Shown in pieces: positions 1 through 7,238 of a stretch of 15,283 bases of DNA. The stretch comes from an uncultured Bacteroidales bacterium (lineage in GTDB: Bacteria > Bacteroidota > Bacteroidia > Bacteroidales > P3). Every line of letters begins with the position of its first letter. The first letter of the stretch is position 1. The DNA is taken from contig CALEFF010000066.1 in assembly GCA_937876865.1 (NCBI GenBank), forward strand, positions 1 through 15,283, read 5' to 3'. A model generated the notes under the pieces. The model was not told the DNA's origin. It did not search any database and worked only from the letters and a program-made list of their open reading frames with translations. The position numbers and the translations under genes are program-made.

Positions 1-110
1 ATGGTACAAACTTCCCGACATTTCTTCGGGCACATCCATTTCCCCAAAAATGAAAAAGTGTGATACAACTTTGTCCATTGTACCACACAATTGCTTGGTT
101 TTCCTGACAC
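1..110. repeat. Overlapping inverted repeats at the left edge
   Basis: GTGTGATACAA (58-68) pairs with TTGTACCACAC (78-88) with one mismatch around a 9-base loop. The outer TGGTACAA (2-9) can pair with the same right arm (TTGTACCA, 78-85), so the two pairings exclude each other. A small CCCGA/TCGGG stem sits at 14-18 and 26-30. On the minus strand one frame stays open from 165 to the window edge and contains an ATG at 78-76 (MDKVVSHFFIFGEMDVPEEM...), so this could also be the 5' end of a truncated gene or part of a dispersed repeat. I cannot tell which from this window. Confidence 0.35.
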
Positions 111-130
111 ATCCAGTCCGGAAAGCAATA

Positions 131-167
131 AAAAACGGGTGCTGAAATCTATCCAGTACCCGTTTTT
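131..167 (-). terminator. Rho-independent terminator of dnaK
   Basis: A perfect 10-bp stem (131-140 with 158-167, AAAAACGGGT/ACCCGTTTTT) is extended by three further pairs after one imperfect position, around a loop of about 9 bases. Read on the minus strand it lies 20 bases after the dnaK stop codon and is followed by a run of Ts. The flanking A and T runs make it potentially two-way, but no plus-strand gene ending here is visible. Confidence 0.8.
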
Positions 168-187
168 ATTTAGTGTATTTCAGTCAA

Positions 188-2089
188 TTACTTCACCTCC
201 TCAAAGTCTGTGTCGGTTACTTCTCCGTCTTGTGAGTTGTTTTGTGAGGATTGACCTTGATTTTGTGCTTGTTCTTGTTGTGGTGCTCCTTGTTGTGAAT
301 ACATATCCGCTGAGGCTGCTTGGAATACTGCGTTTAGTTTTTCACTTGCTGCGTCTATTGCAGGTATATTCTTAGCTGCGTGTGCATCTTTCAATTCTTT
401 TAAAGCACTTTCTATTTCTGATTTCTTGTCAGCAGGTAATTTATCTCCGTTTTCTTTTAATGCTTTTTCTACTTGGAAAATCATTGCGTCTGCTCCGTTG
501 ATTTTATCTGCTTCTTCTTTCAATTTCTTGTCAGCTTCTGCATTTGCTTCTGCTTCTGCTTTCATTCTTTTTATTTCATCTTCGCTCAATCCGCTTGATG
601 CTTCAATTCTTATTGATTGTTGTTTTTGTGTTGCTTTGTCCATTGCTGATACATTCAAGATTCCGTTTGCGTCAATGTCGAATGTAACTTCAATTTGTGG
701 AACTCCTCTTTGTGCAGGTGGTATTCCGTCTAAGATAAATCTACCTATTGTTTTGTTATCTGTTGCTCTTGTTCTTTCACCTTGTAGAACGTGGATTTCA
801 ACTGATGGTTGATTATCTTGTGCTGTTGAGAATACTTGTGATTTCTTTGTAGGTATTGTAGTGTTTGCATCAATTAGTTTTGTCATCACGCCTCCTAAGG
901 TTTCAATTCCTAATGAAAGTGGAGTTACGTCAAGTAATAATACATCTTTTACTTCTCCTGTTAATACTCCTCCTTGAATTGCTGCTCCTACTGCTACTAC
1001 TTCGTCTGGGTTTACGCCTTTTGAAGGTGCTTTTCCAAAGAATTGTTCTACTATTTGTTGAATTGCTGGTATTCTTGTGCTACCTCCTACAAGGATTACT
1101 TCGTTGATTTGATTTTTGTCAAGACCTGCATCTGCTAATGCTTTTTTACAAGGTTCAATTGTTGCTTTTATCAAATCATCACACAATTGTTCAAATTTTG
1201 CTCTTGTTAATGAGCGAACTAAGTGTTGAGGAACACCATCTATTGGCATTATATAAGGGAGGTTAATCTCTGTTGTTGTAGAAGAAGACAATTCTATTTT
1301 TGCTTTTTCTGCTGCTTCTTTCAAACGTTGTAAAGCCATAGGGTCTTTTCTTAAATCAACGTTGAAATCATTCATAAATTCTTGTGCTAACCAATCGATA
1401 ATTCTCTTATCAAAGTCATCTCCTCCAAGGTGTGTATCTCCGTTTGTTGATTTTACTTCAAATACTCCGTCTCCAAGTTCCAAAATTGAAATATCGAATG
1501 TACCTCCTCCTAAGTCAAAAACTGCAATATTAGCATCTGAATCTTTTTTATCTAATCCGTAAGCTAAGGCTGCTGCTGTTGGTTCGTTGATAATTCTTCT
1601 TACTTTCAAGCCTGCAATTTCTCCTGCTTCTTTTGTTGATTGACGTTGTGCGTCATTAAAGTATGCAGGTACTGTAATTACAGCTTCTGTTACTTCTTGG
1701 CCAAGATAATCTTCTGCTGTTTTTTTCATTTTTTGAAGAATGATTGCAGAAATTTCTTGTGGAGAATATAATCTTCCGTCAATATCTACTCTTGGAGTAT
1801 TGTTATCTCCTTTTACTACTTTGTAAGGAACGCTTGAAACCTCATCTGTAACTCTATCAAATGTTTCTCCCATAAATCTTTTTATTGAATAAATAGTATT
1901 ATGAGGGTTAGTTATTGCTTGACGTTTTGCAGGATCTCCTACTTTTCTTTCTCCTGATGAAACAAATCCTACAACTGATGGAGTAGTTCTTCTTCCTTCG
2001 CTATTTGCAATTACAACAGGTTCGTTTCCTTCCATTACAGACACACAACTATTTGTTGTTCCTAAGTCTATTCCAATTATTTTTCCCAT
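188..2089 (-). CDS. dnaK: Molecular chaperone DnaK (Hsp70)
   Basis: This is the cytosolic Hsp70 chaperone. It uses ATP to bind and release exposed hydrophobic segments of unfolded proteins, and is known to work with DnaJ and GrpE, neither of which is in the window. At 633 residues it is full length. Visible landmarks are the phosphate-1 motif GIDLGTTNS (6-14), EPTAAALAYG (169-178), phosphate-2 VFDLGGGTFD (190-199), the adenosine motif VGGSTRIPAI (334-343), the interdomain linker DVLLLDVTPLSLG (382-394), the substrate-binding beta domain (about 397-505) and the helical lid (about 505-600). A Q/N-rich disordered stretch and the conserved acidic end DTDFEEVK follow. The start MGKIIGIDLGTT is the standard one. 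The gene appears monocistronic, with its own terminator at 131-167. Its upstream region has a palindrome and repeated TGACA motifs, and only a weak promoter match. Confidence 0.98.
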   Translation of the reverse strand: MGKIIGIDLGTTNSCVSVMEGNEPVVIANSEGRRTTPSVVGFVSSGERKVGDPAKRQAITNPHNTIYSIKRFMGETFDRVTDEVSSVPYKVVKGDNNTPRVDIDGRLYSPQEISAIILQKMKKTAEDYLGQEVTEAVITVPAYFNDAQRQSTKEAGEIAGLKVRRIINEPTAAALAYGLDKKDSDANIAVFDLGGGTFDISILELGDGVFEVKSTNGDTHLGGDDFDKRIIDWLAQEFMNDFNVDLRKDPMALQRLKEAAEKAKIELSSSTTTEINLPYIMPIDGVPQHLVRSLTRAKFEQLCDDLIKATIEPCKKALADAGLDKNQINEVILVGGSTRIPAIQQIVEQFFGKAPSKGVNPDEVVAVGAAIQGGVLTGEVKDVLLLDVTPLSLGIETLGGVMTKLIDANTTIPTKKSQVFSTAQDNQPSVEIHVLQGERTRATDNKTIGRFILDGIPPAQRGVPQIEVTFDIDANGILNVSAMDKATQKQQSIRIEASSGLSEDEIKRMKAEAEANAEADKKLKEEADKINGADAMIFQVEKALKENGDKLPADKKSEIESALKELKDAHAAKNIPAIDAASEKLNAVFQAASADMYSQQGAPQQEQAQNQGQSSQNNSQDGEVTDTDFEEVK

Positions 2090-2151
2090 TTTTATAATTT
2101 TTTATTTGTTTATAATCTTTGTTCTTTGTCCCTATATAAACAAATTTTGTG

Positions 2152-2184
2152 CCAAAATAGTTCATTGACACAAAAAATGACAAT
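2152..2184 (-). promoter_or_regulatory. Weak candidate dnaK promoter
   Basis: On the minus strand TATTTTGG (2159-2152) matches the Bacteroidota -7 element TAnnTTTG at five of six positions. ATTG (2184-2181), 21 bases upstream, is a poor -33 element that lies inside the palindrome at 2178-2190. No better match was found between the dnaK start and the neighbouring gene, so this is a tentative call. Confidence 0.3.
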
Positions 2185-2214
2185 TTGTCATAAACAAAAG
2201 ATTGTTTGCTGACA
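2166..2214. promoter_or_regulatory. Palindrome plus TGACA repeats upstream of dnaK
   Basis: TGACAATTTGTCA at 2178-2190 is a perfect 13-base inverted repeat (6-1-6). Two further TGACA copies lie at 2166-2170 and 2210-2214. The cluster is about 75-125 bases upstream of the dnaK start and overlaps the best -33 candidate, which suits an operator. The minus-strand reading TGACA-AAT-TGTCA followed by six Ts could instead act as a weak terminator for the gene at 2236-4290. No CIRCE element (TTAGCACTC-N9-GAGTGCTAA) is present. Confidence 0.4.
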
Positions 2215-2235
2215 ATAAATAAAAGTTAAGACAAT

Positions 2236-4290
2236 CTATTCTATAAAAATCTTTGTAGTCTTAGAAGATATTCTCTTGGAATCCTTAGAAATATTCACTC
2301 TAATGAAATACATTCCAGAAGAAACCTCAGAAAGAGTAAATTGTTTTTGCTTTGTATTAAAGACTTCTCTTCCCAAAGCATTTACAACCTCTATGTTCAC
2401 TATATTTTCATTTGAAATAACTTCTACAAATCTATTTTCATTAACCACTTTTATGTTTAAGTCTTCTTCCAACGCCATTTGTCTATTCTTTTTGACTAAA
2501 AGTTGGAATCTATCAACATTTTCCCCTGCCTCAAATTGTGTTGTATAAACCATTCCCTCACTCAAACGAAAGTCTTGTCCTCTATCAATCAAGAAAACTG
2601 TATATCCCTCTGGAAGATTATCTACAATAAAACTCATCTCCTTGCTTTGAGTAGAACGCACATTTATATTGGCTGTATAAGGCAAAGTATTTACTTCTTC
2701 TTTTACAAGACTAATGCCATTTACTACAAAATAAGGTTCTGCTATCTCTGAGCCTGCGAACATTTTATTGGCATCAAAAATATCATATTCTTTTTTAGCC
2801 TTTTCGTTGTGAGAGAAATAAAGTTTAACTTTTTCATTTTCATCTATCAACGAAAGTTCTATATATTCTATTTCTTTATCATTTTTCGTTTCAGCAGAAG
2901 GATAGTCAGTCAATTGAGTTTTTTTGAAATTGATTGTCTTGCTTCCTTCCGATGAAAAATTAACAAAGAAACCATCTGTCATTAAAATATTACCCGATGT
3001 AGCATTTTGGATTTCCCAAGTAGAACCATTGAAATGATAAGTACAGCCACCTTGTATTCCTTTCCCACTATTGTCATTCAAGAAATCATGAACACTCAAT
3101 TTTGCAGGATAAGGATTCGACAAAGCCATCCAATAACCTTCTCCTTTTGGATATTTTGTTACATATTTAGTAATTGTGAAATCATTATTTGTCAATTGAT
3201 AAGTATAAGATGAGTTTTGAGGATAACTAAATTCATTATAATTACTACCAGCATTGTGAGAATATTTACCATCTCCGTATGTAGTGTAAATTATTTCGCC
3301 ACTTGAAAAAGGCCATAAAAAATAACCTTCTCCACTTGTTAGAGAAGTTTCAATAGTTGCCCATTCTTCACTCCAATCTCCTTTATTGTAATCAAACATT
3401 GATACAGATACATCGTTATTTGCAGGAACTATTGCTTGCAAAGAATATCCTGAAAAAGGTGCTCCCACAAATGTCCACTTATTTGCTTGTTTTGTTGGAG
3501 TTTTTACTTCAACAATTCCTCCAACATTAGTTTCAGTTGTATTAATCAATTGACCTGATTGATGTATTTCTAAAATACCATTGTTTCTCAATGTATTTTC
3601 AGAAGTTAAAATAAGATTTGAGGTAAGATTTACTATATCTCCTGCCTTGATTATATAGTTTGCAGGGGTAGAAGGCATAGAAACTAATCCCCAAGTTGCA
3701 GGATTATTAAAATTTCCGCTACTTACAGAAGTATAAGTTTCACAATCACTTGTTATCCCTTGCGAATTTGAAGTCGAAAACGCAGAACTCCAAGACGGAT
3801 TTGACTTATAAGCATCTAAACTACCACAAGGAACAGTTAATTTTCTTTGAGAAGTTGTGTTTCCGAAAGCATCTAACCCAAGTGTTGGTGGAGTTATTCT
3901 ATTTATTGTGATGTCTTTTAAATTCATACAATTCGCAAAAGCGTTATCTCCTATAGAAATAATAGACGAAGGAATTGATATAGTTGTTATTTTTGCACTA
4001 TAAAATGCATTAGAATTAATTATTGTCACTGTGTTGGGAATAAATATAGAAATTAAATTCGTACCTTGAAAGCCTACTTGTCTTATCTCATCTACTATAT
4101 AAGAGATATCATTATAAATAACTTGCTCGGGAATAATTAAATTTCCTTTTAAATCATTAGTAGGATCTTGCCCAACACTTACTTTGTTATTTTGTTTTAT
4201 GACAAATAACAATCCATCTATTGAAAACACTTGTGCAGAAGCAAATATCGTTGACAATATTAACAATAAAAATACAAATATTTTTTTCAT
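2236..4290 (-). CDS. Leucine-rich-repeat surface protein with T9SS sorting domain
   Basis: This is a predicted secreted or cell-surface protein of 684 residues; its ligand is unknown. It begins with a signal peptide (MKKIFVFLLLILSTIFASAQ, 1-20). Residues about 45-165 hold a few degenerate BspA-type leucine-rich repeats (ISIFIPNTVTIINSNAF, SIGDNAFANCMNLKDITI) capped by a VPCGSLDAYK segment. From about residue 186 to the end it is clearly homologous to the last 480 residues or so of the neighbour at 4517-6916: matching landmarks include WMALSNPYP, DGFFVN, YDIFDANKMF, EPYFV, and the final sorting domain (VEVVNALGREVF ... GMYFIRV). The last 70 residues or so fit a type A T9SS C-terminal domain, which in this family directs export across the outer membrane and is then removed. 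It has its own promoter (4337-4367) and no convincing terminator before dnaK. Start and signal peptide are clear; the molecular role is unknown. Confidence 0.88.
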   Translation of the reverse strand: MKKIFVFLLLILSTIFASAQVFSIDGLLFVIKQNNKVSVGQDPTNDLKGNLIIPEQVIYNDISYIVDEIRQVGFQGTNLISIFIPNTVTIINSNAFYSAKITTISIPSSIISIGDNAFANCMNLKDITINRITPPTLGLDAFGNTTSQRKLTVPCGSLDAYKSNPSWSSAFSTSNSQGITSDCETYTSVSSGNFNNPATWGLVSMPSTPANYIIKAGDIVNLTSNLILTSENTLRNNGILEIHQSGQLINTTETNVGGIVEVKTPTKQANKWTFVGAPFSGYSLQAIVPANNDVSVSMFDYNKGDWSEEWATIETSLTSGEGYFLWPFSSGEIIYTTYGDGKYSHNAGSNYNEFSYPQNSSYTYQLTNNDFTITKYVTKYPKGEGYWMALSNPYPAKLSVHDFLNDNSGKGIQGGCTYHFNGSTWEIQNATSGNILMTDGFFVNFSSEGSKTINFKKTQLTDYPSAETKNDKEIEYIELSLIDENEKVKLYFSHNEKAKKEYDIFDANKMFAGSEIAEPYFVVNGISLVKEEVNTLPYTANINVRSTQSKEMSFIVDNLPEGYTVFLIDRGQDFRLSEGMVYTTQFEAGENVDRFQLLVKKNRQMALEEDLNIKVVNENRFVEVISNENIVNIEVVNALGREVFNTKQKQFTLSEVSSGMYFIRVNISKDSKRISSKTTKIFIE

Positions 4291-4336
4291 AAACGTTTTA
4301 TTTTCTATTTTACTGCATTTACTACATTTAATTTTA

Positions 4337-4367
4337 CAAAAGTAGATACATTTTTTATTTTAACAAA
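4337..4367 (-). promoter_or_regulatory. Bacteroidota-type promoter of the 2236-4290 gene
   Basis: On the minus strand TTTG (4367-4364) is followed after exactly 19 bases by TACTTTTG (4344-4337), matching the Bacteroidota primary sigma consensus TTTG-N19-21-TAnnTTTG. Transcription would start near 4331, giving a leader of about 40 bases. Confidence 0.75.
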
Positions 4368-4391
4368 ATTTTATCACATATAGTTTTTAAC

Positions 4392-4449
4392 AAATCAAAG
4401 AATTATTATTTTAAATCAAAGAAATATTATTTTAAATCAAAGAAATAAA
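4392..4449. repeat. 21-base tandem repeat, 2.7 copies
   Basis: AAATCAAAG recurs at 4392, 4413 and 4434 with an exact 21-base period, and the intervening bases (AATTATTATTTT, AAATATTATTTT) are nearly identical. The array starts about 25 bases upstream of the -33 element at 4364-4367, and its period is close to two turns of the DNA helix. It could be a protein-binding array, an A/T-rich upstream promoter element, or slippage of simple sequence. Confidence 0.7.
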
Positions 4450-4454
4450 ACAAT

Positions 4455-4488
4455 AGAGAGCTGAAATAATTTGATATTTCAGCCCTCT
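4455..4488 (-). terminator. Terminator of the GLUG-protein operon
   Basis: A 14-bp stem (4455-4468 with 4475-4488) closes a 6-base loop. The single plus-strand mismatch (A4459/C4484) becomes a G-U pair in minus-strand RNA, so the stem is complete only in the transcript that reads out of the gene ending at 4517. A T-rich stretch follows (ATTGTTTTATTTC). Confidence 0.75.
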
Positions 4489-4516
4489 AATTTATTTATA
4501 CTAACCTTTAAAAATT

Positions 4517-6916
4517 CTACTTAACGATTATTTTTGCCGTTTCAATGCAATTACCTGCGTTTGCTTTCACAATATATGCCCCGGCAGGAACATTATTCAA
4601 AACGAAGTTCTTTTCATTTGTTTGATAAACCTTTTGACCTAAAGCGTTGTAAACTTCAACGTTCATATTTTCTTGTGAAAGAATGTTGATATGACGATTA
4701 TGATTGATAATTGCAAGTTGTGTTTCTTCTACATCTGCAATTGACAACGATTTTTTAACCAAAAGTTTAAATCTATCTGCATTTTCTCCCTCTTCAAGCA
4801 CAACTTCATACATATCTCCTTCTACCATATCAATTGTTTGTTCTCCATCAATCAAACTAATTGAATACTCTTCCGGAATATTCTTTGCAACAAATCTTAC
4901 AGTATCTGTTTCATAACTTCTTACATTAAGAGTTGCATAATAAGGAAGCGTTTTTACTTCTTCTTTTGCAAGTTCTATTCCGTCAGTTACAAAATATGGC
5001 TCTATAATTCCTGTTGTTGCAAATAATTTATTAGCATCAAATATATCATAAGATTGTTCTGCTTCATCATTTTGAGCAAAATGCACTTTTATACTATTAT
5101 AATCATACTCAACTGCAAAATCTATAAACTCTGGTGTCTGAATTGCTGACTTTGCAGTTGGATAGTTCTTTAATTGTCCTTTAGTAAAGTTTATAGTTGC
5201 ATCTCCTGTTCCTCCAACGTTTACAAAAAAACCATCTGTAACGTGAATTACTCCACTTGATATTGTATTAAACCCTCCATTCGAATAAGTATAAACAATT
5301 CTTCCTTGTGTAGGAAGTCCGGAAGATGCAAGAAATTTTGCTACATCTAAATCTCCTGGATATGGATTTGCTAACGCCATCCAATGACCATTAGAAGAAT
5401 ATCGAGTAATATTTCTTGTTACAGAAACATTACCATTATTCAAAACACAACCATTAGGTACAAAATTTACTTGTCCCGTATAGAAAGGCCACATAAAGAA
5501 ACTTTCTCCTGCTGACATATTATCAGCAGTTGTCATATAATTTGAAGACCACGCTCCTTGTGAATAATCGTATGAAATCGCAGCCACATCAGCGTTTGTT
5601 CCTGATGTAGGAATTTCTATAACGCTCATAGAGTAATCAGTAAAAGGCGCAGCGGTAAGATACCACTTATTTGCACTTACTTGCTTTTCTACAACTATAT
5701 TTCCGGTTAAGTTAGTTCCTGTTGTATTTACCAAATCGCCTCCACTGCAAATAACCAAAGTTCCATTATTTACTAAACGAATATTATTTGAAAGAACTAA
5801 TGTTGTGTTTAATCTCAATGTTTTTCCTTCTCCTATAATAATTTCAACACCTCCTTCGGGTAAAGGAATATTATGTAAATTTAAAGGAGCCACACCATTA
5901 GACCAAGTTGAATTTGCATCAAAAGTACCATTATTCACAACAGTATAGGTGCTATTTGCTTGTTCTATTTGTGCATAATTGCTCCAATCAATACCTATTG
6001 CATCATTCGTAGAAGCAGCTGTATTAAGGGTACTTATTTCTGCCGAAGTTAATGGAGCAACAAAGCAGGATTGATTAGTTCCTGCTATCTGATATTCTTG
6101 AATAACATTCCCATCTATTGTAGAGACAGCCCCTGCTACACAACCATTTGCAGTATTTGGAGTTATCACTTTATAATCTTCACCCGTACAAGTAATTCCT
6201 GCTTTAGAAATAGTAGGATTAGCATAAGAAGAATAAACATTACCATAGGCTGTAATACCTCCAACATATGATTGTATAGTTTGTAGCATCATTGTATAGT
6301 CATAAGCAATATATCCTCTTGATTTCAACGCTCCACTTGTGAAAGTACAAGCCTTGATAGTTCCTAATGATAACCCAACAATTCCTCCTGTACGCAATAC
6401 TCCATTACAGTTTCCTGTTGCTGTGCAATTGTTTATCAATGCTCCACCTTCTTGCCTTCCTGCTACTAAACCTGTAAACATTGCACCACCATTCTCGGCG
6501 TGGGATATCCAACTCCCCGACAAAACTTCACAAGAGTCTATTGTTCCAGCGTTATTACCACATATCAATCCAACTTGTTGTGCATTACCTTGCAAATCCA
6601 ATTCCGCTTTAACTTTTAAATTTTTAATAGTTCCATTATTTGTTCCTATCAAACCATAAACGCCATAAGAATTATCAGCAAATGTTGCATTATAAGTTAT
6701 TTTAAAATTTCCTCCGTCGTATGTTCCAGAAAATGTTCCTATTTTTGGACTTGTTATTGTCCCTAAATCAATATCTGCTGTTTGTATATAATCTCCATCC
6801 AACGGATAATTACCTCCTATTTGTGCAAAATCGTCTGCGTTATTAATTTGTATTTGTGCATTAACAAATGTTGCACTTAAAAATACAGCAACAAGGCTTA
6901 ATATTATCTTTCTCAT
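4517..6916 (-). CDS. GLUG-repeat surface protein with T9SS sorting domain
   Basis: This is a predicted secreted or surface protein of 799 residues with unknown ligand. The signal peptide is MRKIILSLVAVFLSATFVNA (1-20). Residues about 25-300 are rich in GLUG-type motifs, known from bacterial surface proteins such as M26 IgA proteases and thought to build a beta-helix: GVYGLIGTNNGTIKNLKV (85-102), VGLICGNNAGTIDSCEV (115-131), TGLVAGRQEGG (148-158) and GGIVGLSLGTIKACTF (177-192). From about residue 323 the protein is homologous to the 2236-4290 product: WMALANPYPGDLDV, DGFFVNVGG, YDIFDANKLF, EPYFVTDGIELAKEEVKTLPY, then a type A T9SS C-terminal domain (VEVYNALGQKVYQ ... AGAYIVKANAG). No protease active-site motif is visible, so an adhesin or scaffold role is more likely than peptidase activity. 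It follows the tiny gene at 6928-7158 by 11 bases, so both probably share the promoter at 7192-7222. Confidence 0.88.
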   Translation of the reverse strand: MRKIILSLVAVFLSATFVNAQIQINNADDFAQIGGNYPLDGDYIQTADIDLGTITSPKIGTFSGTYDGGNFKITYNATFADNSYGVYGLIGTNNGTIKNLKVKAELDLQGNAQQVGLICGNNAGTIDSCEVLSGSWISHAENGGAMFTGLVAGRQEGGALINNCTATGNCNGVLRTGGIVGLSLGTIKACTFTSGALKSRGYIAYDYTMMLQTIQSYVGGITAYGNVYSSYANPTISKAGITCTGEDYKVITPNTANGCVAGAVSTIDGNVIQEYQIAGTNQSCFVAPLTSAEISTLNTAASTNDAIGIDWSNYAQIEQANSTYTVVNNGTFDANSTWSNGVAPLNLHNIPLPEGGVEIIIGEGKTLRLNTTLVLSNNIRLVNNGTLVICSGGDLVNTTGTNLTGNIVVEKQVSANKWYLTAAPFTDYSMSVIEIPTSGTNADVAAISYDYSQGAWSSNYMTTADNMSAGESFFMWPFYTGQVNFVPNGCVLNNGNVSVTRNITRYSSNGHWMALANPYPGDLDVAKFLASSGLPTQGRIVYTYSNGGFNTISSGVIHVTDGFFVNVGGTGDATINFTKGQLKNYPTAKSAIQTPEFIDFAVEYDYNSIKVHFAQNDEAEQSYDIFDANKLFATTGIIEPYFVTDGIELAKEEVKTLPYYATLNVRSYETDTVRFVAKNIPEEYSISLIDGEQTIDMVEGDMYEVVLEEGENADRFKLLVKKSLSIADVEETQLAIINHNRHINILSQENMNVEVYNALGQKVYQTNEKNFVLNNVPAGAYIVKANAGNCIETAKIIVK

Positions 6917-6927
6917 AATCGTAATTT

Positions 6928-7158
6928 TTATTGTTTTTTTGAATTTCTATGTAATTTAACTCCAACCGCTGTTGCTCCTAACCCTAAAAGAAGAAGCGTT
7001 GCAGGGGCAATAGGTGCTCCTTGCTGTGAATTTCTATGTAATCCAACAGTTGATATATCTCCTATTTGAGGATTTTGTGGTGGTTGTGGCTGTGCAAAAA
7101 CACTTACACCAATAAATAATAAGGATAAAACTAATAAATTTTTCTTTAATAAATTCAT
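6928..7158 (-). CDS. Tiny secreted protein with PID-CTERM-like tail
   Basis: This 76-residue protein has a signal peptide (MNLLKKNLLVLSLLFIGVSVFAQ, 1-23) and a short proline/glutamine-rich stretch (QPQPPQNPQ). Its tail has the layout of a protein-sorting signal: GAPIAP (47-52), a hydrophobic segment ATLLLLGLGATAVGV (53-67), and a basic end KLHRNSKKQ. That layout resembles the PID-CTERM class of short C-terminal signals in Bacteroidota, though the usual PID is PIA here, so this is a resemblance rather than a firm match. LHRNS occurs twice (40-44 and 69-73), from a 16-base exact direct repeat in the DNA. It is the first gene of a pair with the GLUG protein. Its role is unknown; a membrane-anchored partner or processing substrate is possible. 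Confidence 0.75.
   Translation of the reverse strand: MNLLKKNLLVLSLLFIGVSVFAQPQPPQNPQIGDISTVGLHRNSQQGAPIAPATLLLLGLGATAVGVKLHRNSKKQ
6940..7042. repeat. 16-base exact direct repeat inside the tiny gene
   Basis: TGAATTTCTATGTAAT occurs at 6940-6955 and again at 7027-7042, 87 bases apart and in the same frame. It encodes the repeated LHRNS peptide. It may be a small internal duplication, or it may reflect selection on the peptide. Confidence 0.75.
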
Positions 7159-7191
7159 ATTTTTTCTTTGTTTTCAATTTCTTTTAGTTTG

Positions 7192-7222
7192 CAAAATTAA
7201 AACTATTTTTTCTTACTACAAA
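7192..7222 (-). promoter_or_regulatory. Bacteroidota-type promoter of the GLUG operon
   Basis: On the minus strand TTTG (7222-7219), 19 bases, then TAATTTTG (7199-7192) is a full consensus match. Transcription would begin near 7186, about 28 bases before the tiny gene at 7158. Confidence 0.75.
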
Positions 7223-7238
7223 ATAATTCTTTGTTTTA

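Noticed and set aside
426..812. A 128-codon plus-strand open frame inside dnaK
   Set aside because: It is antisense to the highly conserved dnaK coding sequence and its composition is what the complement of that sequence gives.
4392..4449. A short CRISPR array
   Set aside because: The 21-base units are contiguous A/T-rich tandem copies without unique spacers.
6339..6659. A 106-codon plus-strand open frame inside the GLUG gene
   Set aside because: It is antisense to clear GLUG repeats and shows no domain or promoter of its own.
4517..6916. An M26-type IgA protease, suggested by the GLUG repeats
   Set aside because: No zinc-protease HExxH motif is visible, and the C-terminal half matches the neighbouring non-protease T9SS protein.
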